Counted from the first letter of the stretch, positions 22,660 through 35,127 are shown. The stretch is DNA of 64,000 bases from Papaver somniferum (GCF_003573695.1 NC_039359.1:185898813-185962812), one strand, 5' to 3'. Numbers and translations: made by a program. Notes: generated from the letters alone by a model not told the origin.

Positions 22660-25152
22660 TGGAAGAGTATTGGGAATTGGCTGTGATGAACAGTTGCAGA
22701 TGGAAAATAAGAATGGTGTTGAATAATTAACAAAGGAAGAAGATTTCTGAGTTTGAGTTGTCTTTTGAGTGTGTGGGTGAACCAAGGGTGATGTTGAGTT
22801 GCAATAGTTGAAGATTAAGAGGGTTGTTGATGATTGTGGAAGCAGCAGATGGGTATTTGGTGTTGATTGAGATTGAGATTGAACTAAATGAGCAGAGCAG
22901 ATTGATTAGTCTTGAGGAGCTGGACTTGTATTGGAGGTAACTGTTCTTATTAGGTAACTCAGTAATGTTATTTGATTTTCATTTCTGAGTTTTAAGTTTG
23001 TTAATTGGAATAAGAATGAGATGATTCTGCAGGTGGTTGTAATTGAGTATGTTGGAGGTCTGTTATTGAATTTTAGTCGAGTCTTGCTCAGACACGCAGG
23101 GGAGTTGGATGAATGGATTAGGAATTGGCGAATGTTGAGTGGACACTACATCCATGAGGTGAACTGTGTAAGGAGAATAGAGTGTGAAGTTAGAGGAGAT
23201 GTTGATGTTTTTTTTTGGAAATGGAGCCTCAGGTGATGAACATGAAGAAGTTGATAGCGCTGTGTGTATTGTGAATTAAAGTTTGTATAGAATAAAGCGG
23301 TTTTGGATGATTGATTGTGATGTGAGATTGCAGGCGATATTGAACTGGTGGTGCTGGAGTGGTTAAGATGGATATGTTGATGTTGTTTTGGTGTGGTCAT
23401 GAGAGTTGTATTGTAGTAGTTTATAGAATGAATGGTTCCTGAAGTTCAGTCCATGAAGAATGATGAATTCAGAGTTGTAGATTGTTTTTGTTGTGAAAGT
23501 TGGTTACTGCTTTTGCAGTTAAACTTAGTTTCAGTTGTGAATTGTAGATTTATGTTATAATGAATTTATTTGTATAATGATATCAGTGTTAGAATAAGGG
23601 TGGTGAATTTGAACTAGGAATAGAGTTGCAGGTGTGGTAGAATCTTTGGATTGTGCTTGTGGCTCAGGCCTGAACCTTGTACCAGTCTGACTGAACTTAT
23701 TCAGTCTGACTTAGTTGTATTATTGTGACTTTGATCATCTGATTGAGTTAACTCAGTCTGAGCCAGACTCAACTCACTTAGTTGACTCGTGTTACAAGAT
23801 CGTTGACCTTGACCGATTTGATTATCCTGGACTTGACCTTAGACTTACGTTGACTGTTGGTTGACCAGCGACCGTTAGAGACCGTCAGTTGACTCAGATA
23901 AACTGGGTGTTAGCTTAGTGGTCCTGTTTAGTGAACTTGGGCTTATATCCAGTTTCCCTAATGAACTTTTATTAGACCTTTGTGGTCTGAATTAGTCTCT
24001 GGCTTCTTCTACAAAGTTGTAGATATTCATAGAACCAACCTAATTGAATTTAGTAAACTTTAGCTATGCTAAGATAGAGAATGAAAAGGTGTAAGTCATA
24101 AATGGGCTTAGAACCATTAGTTAGACTTGTATGATTCTTGTGCGAGCCATTTTGGCTAGTTTCTTAGATTTATTGTGTGATTAACAGTTAGTCTGTATTA
24201 ACAACGATCGATTCAAAGGATGAACCAGTGGATCGTGAATCTCGAGGTAGGCGTGGCTTGTCATCAAAAGAGGTGGGAATACTTTAACTCTTTTGTGATT
24301 ATTGTTGTTTTCTTTTACCAAAGTTTATGTTTAACAAATTCATGCATAGTTTGGTTGTGCTTTCCTTGCATTGTTTAATTTTGATTTACGAAAGTTCTGT
24401 TATTTGTTTTAATCTTTCCATTGCTTGGAAAGGAAATGTAATGCTTTGTTTGTCTTTATGAATTGTTTTTTCGTAGTAATAGAAATACATGTCCTACCGA
24501 GACATAATTTGTGTAACTTGCTATCCTTTTGCCTAGCAGGAAAAGATTTAGGAAATGAGAACTTCCATCTGTGGTATATAGGATATTGTTCCTTCATTTA
24601 TATCTACATGAATTCGAGCTTTTATGCAATCACTAGGTGAGGGACGAGTCACCATATAGCTATCTAGGTGCGGGACGAGTCACCATTATTATATATTGTT
24701 TAGAAGGAGTTAGTTCCATATACATGATTGTTTACCTATGTGAAATTGATTGCGCTTTAACGTTTAGGGAAAACATGAATTGTTTTCAAATCATTTCAAT
24801 TATTACTTAAAAGTTAAATGTTATTTCTGCGGGGCATCCCTTTTAGGGATGATGTGCTCACCCATTCCCACTTTCAGTTTCAGAGACAGATCAGAGTTGC
24901 GCAGCGAAAGATTTGAGGAGTTGAGTCCGTTAGTTGGTTGACTTTTACTATATTTATTATATTACATGTTGTATTTGTAATGTATATGTATCATTTGAGA
25001 GGAGTTATTGTATATATCTGAGCGGGCTAGTTTTGGGTTAAGTTTTATAGCAGATTTCTTAATTGAATGTTTAAGTAATTGATTTAGATTTTAGTGCCTC
25101 TTATTTAGTTAATCACTTGGATTAGTCAGCTGCTAGCTTTGGGGGCGCTACA

Positions 25153-25170
25153 GTGTCGGTATCAGGGCTC
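25153..25170 (+). other. Primer-binding site of element B
   Basis: Directly after the LTR end CTACA, GTGTCGGTATCAGGGCTC contains a variant of TGGTATCAGAGC, the site complementary to initiator methionine tRNA used by many plant LTR elements. Confidence 0.75.
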
Positions 25171-27740
25171 ATTATTAGATCTTATATGGGAAAAGATAGA
25201 ATTAGCCAGTGCTACTTAGAGAACTAGGTTAGTTTAGAAATGGGTTGGGTTGTGAGATAAATCTTAATCACTAAAAGCTATCAATAATTAAAATATTCAT
25301 TTGATTGATTGAATTGTTTTGTTTTGGTTGTTTGTTTGTTATGAAGTAAAAATTGTAAGGTACACCAATTTTAAGTTAATAAGGATTTGAGAATAATTAA
25401 TCTAAAAACTGTGAACATGTAGACAGTTCAATACTAAAATTAGTTAAATCAGTATTATTGATAAATCTTGAAAGTCACATAGAAATTTATCGAGTACCTT
25501 GACTTATACGTAGGGTCAACAATTTATAATCACATAAATATTAATAATATTTTTGGGACTTAATAACTTTTGTAAGAGTAGTTAGAATAACAATTCGACC
25601 ATCAGTGTTAATAATAAAATATTATAATAGTAACTATAGATGATAATAAAAGTAATAACAATTTTAATAAAGTAATATTAAACCAAAATTTCATTAAAGA
25701 TATATAACGATAAAAATAAAATAATGATTAAATAGTTATGGGAAATTATTAACGCATATCTACGTACGGTTAAATTTTGTAAATGAAATTAATTACAAAT
25801 TAGAAATATACGTTTGCGTTTAAACTAGATAGTTAATATAATAATTATTAGGTGTTAAATTTAAGAAAGCGGGGACATAATGTAAAAAATTAAAAAGACT
25901 CAACTTGTTAGTAATCGTGTACCTAAATTATCTCTAGTCTAACAAATGATCCAGTAAATCTCTAAAATGGAACAAGTATACATGAAGTAGTGAGATGAAG
26001 TAGTGATAATAGTATTTGGATACTTAATGTAATATTAGAATTAAAAGAAAATAAATTCGTATATGAATATGATCCTTCTTCCTAAATAGATTCAATCATC
26101 TTTTGATATGGAAACTTGGTATGACGAACCTAAACTGTTAGAACTTAAATTAGTATTTTGTTGATCTTAACTTAAATTAAAATCTCATTAACAAATATAT
26201 AGCGATAAAATAATGATTAGGATTAAATAGCTAAGAAAAATTATTAGCGCTTATCTACGGTTAAGTTTTGCAAAGTTAACTAATAACAAATTAGAATTGT
26301 ATGTTTTATGTTTAAACCAAATAGCTAATATAAGACTTATTCGATAGGATTAAGAACATGAGATCATATAATGTATAAAATAGAAATTAAACTTGATAAC
26401 GATCTTATACCTAGATTATCTTTAGTCCAATAAATGATTCACTAATCACTAAATTATACACATGAAGTGATATTTATAGTACATGAATGCTTAGTACAAA
26501 ATTAGACTAAAAGGAGAATAAATTTGCATATGAATAAGATACTTATTAATTAACAATAAAATCTAAAGACTATTAAGACATATTAGAATTTTATGCAGAC
26601 TCAGATATACATCATATTAAATTACCAACGTCGTTATTTAACAAGATATAGCATACAAATTCAATATGAATAAATAAAATCTATTATATCAATTTTTACG
26701 TAAATATAGAGTTATATTTAGAAGATTAAGGCTTAGTGTACCAACTGAACTATTAACTTAAGAATAATGAAAATGATAATATAAGTAAGACAATAATTTT
26801 CGATAAGATAAGCAAATAATCATACTATATAGTACTAATTATTATGAAATTTAGAGTTATTGTCAATATCATTTGGATAATAATTATGGGATAGTAATTG
26901 AAAGATGTAACTTTTATTAATAATACAACTAAAGGATTATTTAGCAATAAATAAAATTTTAGGAAATGAAGTTAGATCAGACCGAGTCTAGTATTAATAA
27001 TAAAAATTAAACCTGACATTATGATTAATTATGATTAACTTTTATCGGCCTAAGAAATAAGAAATAAATGTAATAACAATGATAAAATATTAATACCAAA
27101 CGACTATGGAAAATTAATAGCGGTTATTTACTTATATCAAGTCACATAATGAAATAAACAAATAGATACGTTGAAATTAATATGAAGTAAATTTTTTAAG
27201 TCAAATAAGTTACAATAGAATTTAGAAATTAGTTAGTCATAATAAGTTAGTACTTAGTTAATCCCCAGTGCTGAATAGTGAAGGTTGTGTTTTCTCTATT
27301 TGTAGGAAGGCATTGTTGGGATTGGCCAACCTTGACAGGGCAACTGCATTCAAAGATGACCAATCATAGAAGTATGTTGTAATTTAATCTGGAAAATCAA
27401 TAGATGTAAGTTCACTTAGAAAGATTTGTAGGATTCTTCCTTGTAATTAGAGACACCTATTTTATAAAATAGGAATTAGTGTAAAGAGCTTAGAGACTAA
27501 AATTTATAGTTTTCCATTATAGAAATTAGTATCAGAAACTTAGAATTCCCTATTGGATAAAACTCATCTATTGAACCTAGAGCCACAAATTTTAGTTGTA
27601 GAAAGCCATATAGGTTTGTGGTTTATTTCTTGTTGTTTGCGCTTAGACAAGAGATAAGTTTATTTTATAAGGTGGAGAGTTTTTAAAGACCGGAAGGGTG
27701 GTTTCATTTTCGAAGACGAAAATGAATAAGGTGGGGAGAA
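25171..27740 (+). other. Non-coding AT-rich internal domain of element B
   Basis: About 2.6 kb with stops in every frame and no domain recognised. It contains a diverged internal duplication (next entry). Its last 60 bases resemble the pol end and purine tract of Tekay-type chromoviruses (TTTTCGAAGACGAAAATG, then AAGGTGGGGAGAA at 27728-27740). Confidence 0.75.
25676..26560 (+). repeat. Diverged ~490-bp tandem duplication in B internal domain
   Basis: Two segments offset by about 490 bp share order and wording: TTCATTAAAGATATATAACG / CTCATTAACAAATATATAGC, then ACAAATTAGAA at 25795 and 26286, then ACCTAAATTATCTCTAGTC / ACCTAGATTATCTTTAGTC and ACATGAAGT. A shorter third echo starts near 27100. 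Many small differences show it is old. Confidence 0.7.
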
Positions 27741-30700
27741 TGTAAGGACCCTCAAGCTCGTCAACGCTATTATACTGGTCAAGAGACGTCTTAGCCAATA
27801 ATGACTCGATTAGTTTAACACGAACGCTAATTAATAAGAATTAATATAACAACGATCCAGATACGAAACTGGTACCATTTATTAAGTCTCGAAAAGTTAC
27901 GCAGAATGGAATACTCGACGTGTCATTTAGATATCGGGCGAAGAAGATATCATCAGACCAGTGAGAAGGGAAAAATAGTCTTTTGTGATTAAACCTTTTT
28001 GGTCTGCCCTTATCCGATGAGTGGGTGTAGAATTGAATCTCACTGGTCTTATCTACCAAAATCGGTAAGAGAAATCTATTTCTCTCTCAATATTTCTCTT
28101 TCTTTCTCGTTCCTCTTCTTCCCGTTCTTTCTTCTTTTCTTCCTGTTTTCGCCAGCGAGAGTTTTTAGAGTTAAGAGTGAGTTTTGATTGAAGAAGATCG
28201 GTGATGGAGTTGTATGAATGTTATAGGATCCAAGGTTGTTGTTGATGAAGAAGAAAAAATGAATCAAAGAACCAAGTTAGGATTTTTAGTGAATGGGAAT
28301 TAGGTTTCTTAATAAGCTCATAAAAGATGTAGATGATGCAGTTGACAGTTTTGGGAGAAGATTGGATATGGGTTTGGTTGATCCGAAGATTTAATTGTTG
28401 TCTTGGGTTCGAATTAAAGAAGCTACGGGTTGTAAGATGAACTCTGAGAATGGTGAGAAGATGAAATAGATGGGTAAATGAGTTGCTGATAATCAAACAA
28501 CAAAGGGTTTATTGTTTAATTGATGATGTGAGTCGGTGTTGTTGATGAATCAGGAAGTTAGGGTTTCTCAGAGAATCGAATTGGAGTTCAATTAGGTGAT
28601 GATTAACATGGAATTAGAGACGGGTTTATGTGTATCAAGGTTTAGAGTTGAAGAATTAGGGTTTGATTATGTTTATTGAAGAGTATTGGGAATTGGATGT
28701 GATGAAAAGTTGCAGATGGAAAATAAGAATGGTGTTGAACAATTAACAAAGGAAGAAGATTTCTGAGTTTGAGTTGTCTTTTGAGTGTGTGGGTGAACCA
28801 ATGGTGATATTGAGTTGCAATAGTTGAAGATTAAGAGGGTTGTTGATGATTGTGGAAGCAGCAAATGGGTATTTGATGTTGATTGAGATTGAACTAAATG
28901 AGCAGAGCAGATTGGTTAGTTTTAAGGAGTTGGACTTGTATTGGAGGTAACTGTTCTTATTAGGTACCTCGGTAATGTTATTTGATTTTCATTTCTAAGT
29001 TTTAAGTTTGTTAATTAGAATAAGAATGAGATGATTCTGCAGGTGGTTGTAATTGAGTATGTTAGAGGTCTGTTATTGAATTGTAGTCGAGTCTTGCTCA
29101 GACACGCAGGGGAGTTGGATGAATGAATTAGGAATTGGCGAATGTTGACTGGACACTACATCCATGAGGTGAACTGTGTAAGGAGAATAGAGTGTGAAGT
29201 TAGAGGAGATGTTGATGTTTTCTTGGAAATGAAGCCTCAGGTGATGAACATGAAGAAGTTGATATTGTTGTGTGTATTGTGAATTAAAGTTTGTATAGAA
29301 TGAATCGGTTTTGGATGATTGATTGTGATGTGAGATTGCAGGCGATATTGAACTGGTGGTGCTGGAGTGGTTAAGATGGATATGCTGATGTTTTTTTGGT
29401 GTGGTCATGAGAGTTGTATTGTAGTAGTTTATAGAATGAATGGTTCCTGAAGTTCAGTCCATGAAGAATGATGAATTCAGAGTTGTAGATTGTTTTTGTT
29501 GTGAAAGCTGGTTACTGCTTTTACAGGTAAACTTAGTTTCAGTTGTGAATTGTAGATTTCTGTTATAATGAATTTATTTGTATAATGATATCAGTGTTAG
29601 AATAAGGTTGGTGAATTTGAACTAGGAATAGAGTTGCAGGTGCGGTAGAATCTTTGGCTTGTTCTTGTGGCTCAGGCCTGAACCTTGTACCAGTCTGAAT
29701 GAATTTATTCAGTCTGACTTAGTTGTATTATTGTGACTTAGATCATCTGACTGAGTTAACTCAGTCTGAACCAGAGTCAACTCACTGAGTTGACTCGTGT
29801 GACCAGATCGTTAGCCTTGACCGATTTGATTACCCTGGACTTGAATTTTGACTTACGTTGACTGTTAGTTGACCAGTGACCGTTAGAGACCGTCAGTTGA
29901 CTCAGATAAACTGGACCTTAGCTTAGTGGGTCTGTTTAGTGAACTTGGGCTTATAGCCAGTTTCCCTAATGAACTTGTATTAGACCTTTGTGGTCTGAAT
30001 TAGTCTCTGGCTTCTTCTACAAAGTTGTAGATATTCATATAACCAATCTAATTGAATTTAGTAAACCTTAGTTATGGTAAGATAGAGAATGAAAAGGTGT
30101 AAGTCATAAATGGGCTTAGAACCGTTAGTTAGACTTGTATGATTCTTGTGTGAGCCATTTTGACTAGTTTCTTAGATTTCTTGTGTGATTAACAGTTAGT
30201 CTGTATTAACAATGATCGATTCAAAGGATGAACCAGTGGATCGTGGATCTCGAGGTAGGCGTGGCTTGTCATCAAAAGAGGTGGGAATACTTTAACTCTT
30301 TTGTGATTATTGTTGTTTTCTTTTACCAAAGTTTAAGTTTAACAAATTCATGCATAGTTTGGTTGTGCTTTCCTTGCATTGTTTAACTTTGATTTACGAA
30401 AGTTCTGGTGTTTCTTTTAATCTTTCCATTCCTTCGAAATGAATTGTAATGCTTTGTTTGTCTTTATGAATTGTTTGGGAAATGAGAATTTTCATATGTG
30501 GTATATAGGATACTGCTCCTTCATTTATATCTACATGAATTCGAGATTTTATGCAATCACTAGGTGCGGGACGAGTCACCATATAGCTATCTAGGTGCGA
30601 GATGAGTCACCATTATTATATATTGTTTGGAAGGAGTTAGTTCCATATACATGATTGTTTACCTATGTGAAATTTATTACGCTTTAACGTTTAGGGAAAA

Positions 30701-32204
30701 CATGAATTGTTTTCAAATCATTTCAATGATTACTTAAAAGTTAAATGTTATTTCTGCGGGGCATCCCTTTTAGGGATGATGTGCTCACCCATTCCCACTT
30801 TCAGTTTCAGAGACAGATCAGAGTTGCGCAGCGAAAGATTTGAGGAGTTGAGTCTGTTAGTTGGTTGACTTTTACTATATTTATTATATTACACGTTGTA
30901 TTTGTAAACCAAATGACCATTGTATATGTATCATTTGAGAGGAGTTCTTTTACATATATATTTCTGAGCGGGCTAGTTTTGGGTTAAGTTTTGTAGCAGA
31001 TTTCTGAATTGAATGTTTAAGTAATTGATTTAGATTTTAGTGCCTCTTATTTAGCTAATCACTTGGATTAGTCAACTGCTAGCTTTGTGGTATGAATTAG
31101 TCTCTCGCTTCTTCTACAAAGTTGTAGATATTCATGGAACCAACCTAATTGAATTTAGTAAACCTTAGATATGCTAAGATAGAGAATGAAAATGTGTAAG
31201 TCATAAATGGGCTTAGAACCATTAGTTAGACTTGTATGATTCTTGTGTGAGCCATTTTGGTTAGTTTCTTAGACTTCTTGTGTGATTAACAGTTAGTCTG
31301 TATTAACAACGATCGATTCAAAGGATGAACCAGTGGACCGTGGATCTCGAGGTAGGCGTGGCTTGTCATCAAAAGAGGTGGGAATACTTTAACTCTTTTG
31401 TGATTATTGTTGTTTTCTTTTACCAAAGTTTATGTTTAACAAATACATGCATAGTTTGGTTGTGCTTTCCTTGCATTGTTTAACTTTGATTTACGAAAGT
31501 TCTGTTATTTGTTTTAATCTTTCCATTGCTTGGAAAGGAATTGTAATGCTTTGTTTGTCTTTATGAATTTTTTGGGAAATGAGAATTTCCATCTGTGGTA
31601 TATATGATACTGCTCCTTCATTTATATCTACATGAATTCGAGCTTTTATGCAATCACTAGGTGCGGGACGAGTCACCATATAGCTATCTAGGTGCGGGAC
31701 GAGTCACCATTATTATATATTGTTTGGAAGGAGTTAGTTCCATATACATGATTGTTTACCTATGTGAAATTGATTGTACATTAACGTTTAGGGAAAACAT
31801 GAATTGTTTTCAAATCATTTCAATGACTACTTAAAAGTTAAATGTTATTTCTACGGGCACCCCTTTTAGGGATGATGTGCTCACCCATTCCCACTTTCAG
31901 TTTCAGAGACAGATCAGAGTTGCGCAGCGAAAGATTTGAGGAGTTGAGTCAGTTAGTTGGTTGACTTTTACTATTTTTATTATATTACATGTTGTATTTG
32001 TAAACCAAATGACCATTGTATATGTATCATTTGAGAGGAGTTATTGTATATATATATATATATATTTTTCTGAGCGGGCTAGTTTTGGGTTAACTTTTGT
32101 AACAGATTTCTTAATTGAATGGTTAAGTAATTGATTTAGATTTTAGTGCCTCTTATTTAGTTAATCACTTGGATTAGTCAGCTGCTAGCTTTGGGGGCGC
32201 TACA
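27741..32204 (+). repeat. 3' LTR of element B, 4.5 kb
   Basis: Starts TGTAAGGACCCTC after the purine tract and ends GGGGGCGCTACA before the GTATC duplicate. It preserves the empty target of the hAT-like insertion at 28672-28690. Its 3' third is duplicated (29986-31082 and 31083-32204). Elsewhere it is nearly identical by eye to the 5' LTR, suggesting a fairly recent insertion. Confidence 0.9.
29986..32204 (+). repeat. 1.1-kb direct tandem duplication within the 3' LTR of B
   Basis: The segment beginning CTTTGTGGTCTGAATTAG at 29986 recurs as CTTTGTGGTATGAATTAG at 31083, offset 1097 bp, and runs to the LTR end. The junction shares the bases CTTTG with the LTR end, pointing to unequal exchange or template slippage at a short homology. 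The 5' LTR has one copy (from 23978). Confidence 0.88.
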
Positions 32205-32209
32205 GTATC

Positions 32210-34112
32210 ATCCTATGATATGCCCTGCTCCTGCGTTCTCCTCCTTGAGGACTTTCTTGAAGGTTTGGATATATCAATTCGAGGTCTCACATCACGACCA
32301 TCCTATAAGGTCAACAATACAATAAAAAGTGTGATTGATATACTTTGGCTAAAATCACAAAAAAGGAACTTACATGTGTCGCATTTGGAGACGTCTTCCT
32401 CTTGTCGCCACTGGAAAGGTATCTCAGCCTGGGTCAATAAGAAATCATGTTAAAGGAAGGGAACTCTCGAACTGGGGACTTAACATCCATTGTAAACTCA
32501 TACACACGCTCAAGTTGCTGACGCTAGAAATCTATGTAACCCGGAGTCACGAAATTAGCACGATCATAGTATGGGAATAAATACTCACTTCCCTCCACAT
32601 GAGTACAGTCCAGATTAGTCTTTAAATATTCAATTGATGGTTTTTTCATTCGGTGACCCGGAATACACTGATCAGCACCCAGCTGTCAAGCCGCTCTATC
32701 GATATTGTATTCTTCTACCCGGAATTCTCCATTCATTACTGATATCAAGAAATCAGGAGTACAACTCAAGACAAAAGATCTCTCTCCTTCACTCAGACCA
32801 GCACCAGTACTCAGTATGATATTTTCTTCAGCAGTATTGAAAGTGATCAATTGTGAGAAGAGAGAAGGAACCGACACCCAGGGGAGAAAGTTGAACTCAG
32901 ACTCAATGTCCAAAATGTCAGTAATGCATATTTTATATTGTGGTTTCTTTCTAGACCAGCGCATAATCCTGGCATTATTTTTCTCAAGGAAGAAGTGACG
33001 AGTTTCGACCTTGGGTCCTTGAAAAATGCAACGGGGAATTGGGGTGTAACTCTCGAGATGCTCCCACATCAAGGCTTGGAGGAACATGGTTTTGGCATAT
33101 GTCTCGACTTTCATGAATCCATCAGAAATACTGGAGTCTATAACTAAAGAGTCTAAATTGGCGAAAAATGAATCCAAGAATAGACTGCCAATGGGAATTT
33201 TCTCACCTTTGGCCATCTTTATGGCAAAGCGAATCACAAACGGCTTCAGAAAGTGTCCACAATCTTCAAAGATATCACTGGAAAGCCACAGGCATAAGAA
33301 AGCAGCAATTGTTAAAGCGCCATCAACTGGTTCTTCAGGAATTCTATCTCTCAGCCACCAATGTGATAACCAATGAGCATAGCAGGATGTGGGTGACTCA
33401 TTGAATTCGTGCATCTTGGCCTCTAATATGTTAGATATATCCTTCTTCTCTGACGAAAGCTCTTCAGGGAAATTATCAGTAATTGAAAGGTGCAACAAAG
33501 CAACTACATCTTCTAAAGTAATGGTGAATTCTCCTCATATGCATATAAACGTGTGAGTAGGAACACACCAACGGGCGAGCAAGGATACCATACCTGGTAT
33601 ATCATGGTTGATGATTAAATCTCCAGCAGCTTGAATGGCTCGTGTTACCTGGGAACTATCCAATATGGTCCTAACACGGCTATGACCCAACATGTGTCTT
33701 GCCCAACCAGAGAAATGCATCAGGGGCTTTCGTGAAAGTTTGAACTCCACATGAGAAGCCGAAAAGTGTTTTCTTTGCAAACAAAATCGGATTACTGCTT
33801 GAGGAGATACCAATTTATGCTGAGTAGTGCTCTTGGAATTTATTAACAACCGAAACGAGGAGCCTAAGGGACGCTTTTCAGGTCTATATAGATACGTAAG
33901 AACTTATCCTCAGCAGTTGGAATGTTCTTAGTCTTGGGACTTCCCTCTTTCTCCTTGGAAATCTCATAATCATCATTTCTGGAGGAACCATCACCTCTGG
34001 AAGAGGCATATGTGGAAACATCCTCTCTCGAAGAAGCATCATCTTCAGAAGCGCTACGGGACTGAGCCATTTTCGCAAAGTTGATGTGACATCCATACAC
34101 AAATTTCATCAA
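32210..34112 (-). pseudogene. Plant mobile domain (PMD) gene, main exons, antisense in element A
   Basis: The minus strand encodes a PMD-family protein. An acidic/Ser-rich N-terminus begins at ATG 34109 or 34070. A frame change near 33870 is followed by LVSPQAVIRFC. The domain itself comes next: ARWCVPTHTF, GEFTITLEDVVALL (~33520), YAHWLSHWWLRDRIPEEP, AAFLCLWLSSDIFEDCGHF, MAKGEKIPIGSLFLDSFF, then QLGADQCIPGH. Stops at 33535, 32686, ~32528 and ~32413 interrupt an otherwise continuous frame. A donor lies at 32374 (GTAAGT) and the next exon starts at 32302, with a basic KPSRKSSRRRTQ segment, and is cut by element B at 32210. Host PMD proteins (MAIN/MAIL) act in silencing and genome maintenance; a role for this copy is unknown. 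Confidence 0.8.
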
Positions 34113-35090
34113 CTGAATTGAAGCAACAAGACAATTATGGTGCTCATATCGACGTCTACAAAAATGGTAATCCTCAACTCTTACCTATTTAGATTTCACG
34201 AAATTAGTGATAACAGCGTAAAACCCCAAAACTTGCTTGTTCTTTCAAACCTGCAAAGACGAGCAAAAAACTTATCATTTGGGAGTCAACACTGACTTTT
34301 CACGAAACCATGAACAATTCACATAAACTTTTCATGTGAACATCTCATGATTTTATACCACAAAACATATATCATAAAATCATGAAACACAATTGTTCGC
34401 CTTCAACAATTACTCAAAATCACTGTTTGATTTTATTTTATCAAAAAAAAAAAACTCACGTACGCATATGAAAAAAAAACTTTTTACGTGAGTTAACTTT
34501 GCTCAATCGAGCATTAACCTATGAAACGAGGGTCTTTCCTATTTTGTAAAGTCCGAATAAAATTTCAAAAGTTCTCAAACAAATTTTCATCATGAACTCC
34601 AGGTCTTTTCGAAATTCCTTTAACCTTAAGGATCGTTATTTATTACTTTTTATGAACAAACCTACGTTCCTAAAAGTATTTGCAAAGTTCATGCTGTCAA
34701 AAACAAACTTGGATTTTCATGAAACATAATAAACAAAACTTTTGCTACTGCAAATAGGCCATGTCTATTCAAAATTTTATGTATCTCTTCATATTAGGGA
34801 TTTTTGCTCGTTCCTTCAACTAACGAACAAACGGGCATATACATACGTTTTCTAAAAATCTTTCATAAATTCTACGCATGCATGAAACTAGGGGATTTAT
34901 CGTTTTGTGAACAACTCATGAATCACGAAACGAACAGAAAAAAAAATTCGCACGGACTTACCTGCCGGCGCTGGCCGGAATCCTGCCGGACGGTGATCGG
35001 ACGGCGGTGGTGCTGGAGATGTCGTGAAGTTTTTTTCTTCCTCCTCCCTGCTGAACTCGTGAGATGATGAAAAGAGCTTGGTCGGTCAAA
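34113..35090 (-). other. Spliced 5' leader of the antisense PMD gene
   Basis: On the minus strand a GC-rich leader exon (about 35090-34962) ends GCCGGCAG before GTAAGT. A leader exon 34250-34185 is bounded by TTTGCAG and a GTAAGAG donor. The coding exon starts at 34112 after AATTCAG. The first intron (~0.7 kb) is AT-rich and the plus-strand frame at 34804-35067 is its antisense shadow. Start point and exon use are inferred from splice-site quality only. Confidence 0.55.
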
Positions 35091-35120
35091 AAATAAAAAA
35101 TTAATATTAGGGTTATTCCC

Positions 35121-35127
35121 TTTTATA
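35121..35127 (-). promoter_or_regulatory. TATA box of the antisense PMD gene
   Basis: The minus strand reads GATATAAAAGGGAATAACCC. TATAAAA lies about 30 bases upstream of the inferred leader exon and about 160 bases before its strong splice donor. This is a canonical plant core-promoter sequence in the correct orientation. Confidence 0.55.

Larger units (their letters stand above)
18711..25152 (+). repeat. 5' LTR of element B, 6.4 kb including a 3 kb insertion
   Basis: Matches the 3' LTR (27741-32204) closely over its length except for a 3.0 kb DNA-transposon-like insertion at 19654-22659 and the absence of the 1.1 kb duplication found in the 3' copy. Without these, both LTRs are about 3.4 kb. 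It contains a pyrimidine-rich stretch (19040-19120), a pair of CTAGGTGCGGGACGAGTCAC-like repeats (24632-24690) and the small hairpin CATCCCTTTTAGGGATG (~24835). The non-viral open frames within it are not supported as genes. Confidence 0.9.
18706..32209 (+). mobile_element. LTR retrotransposon B (LARD-like, non-coding), inserted in the antisense PMD gene
   Basis: Perfect 5-bp target duplications GTATC lie at 18706-18710 and 32205-32209. The LTRs start TGTAAGGACCCTC and end GGGGGCGCTACA. A primer-binding site containing GGTATCAGGGCTC (initiator-Met type) follows the 5' LTR, and a purine tract AAGGTGGGGAGAA precedes the 3' LTR. The internal domain (2.6 kb) is AT-rich and encodes nothing recognisable. 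TTCGAAGACGAAAATGAATA before the purine tract resembles the pol end of Tekay-type chromoviruses, so B probably derives from one. Long LTRs plus a non-coding centre fit a large retrotransposon derivative. Confidence 0.92.

Noticed and set aside
18711..25152. Treating the 6.4 kb and 4.5 kb B repeats as different elements
   Set aside because: Length difference is explained by the 3 kb insertion in one and the 1.1 kb duplication in the other; ends and target duplication agree.
34804..35067. Plus-strand 87-codon frame
   Set aside because: Antisense to the GC-rich leader exon and first intron of the PMD gene; no protein features.
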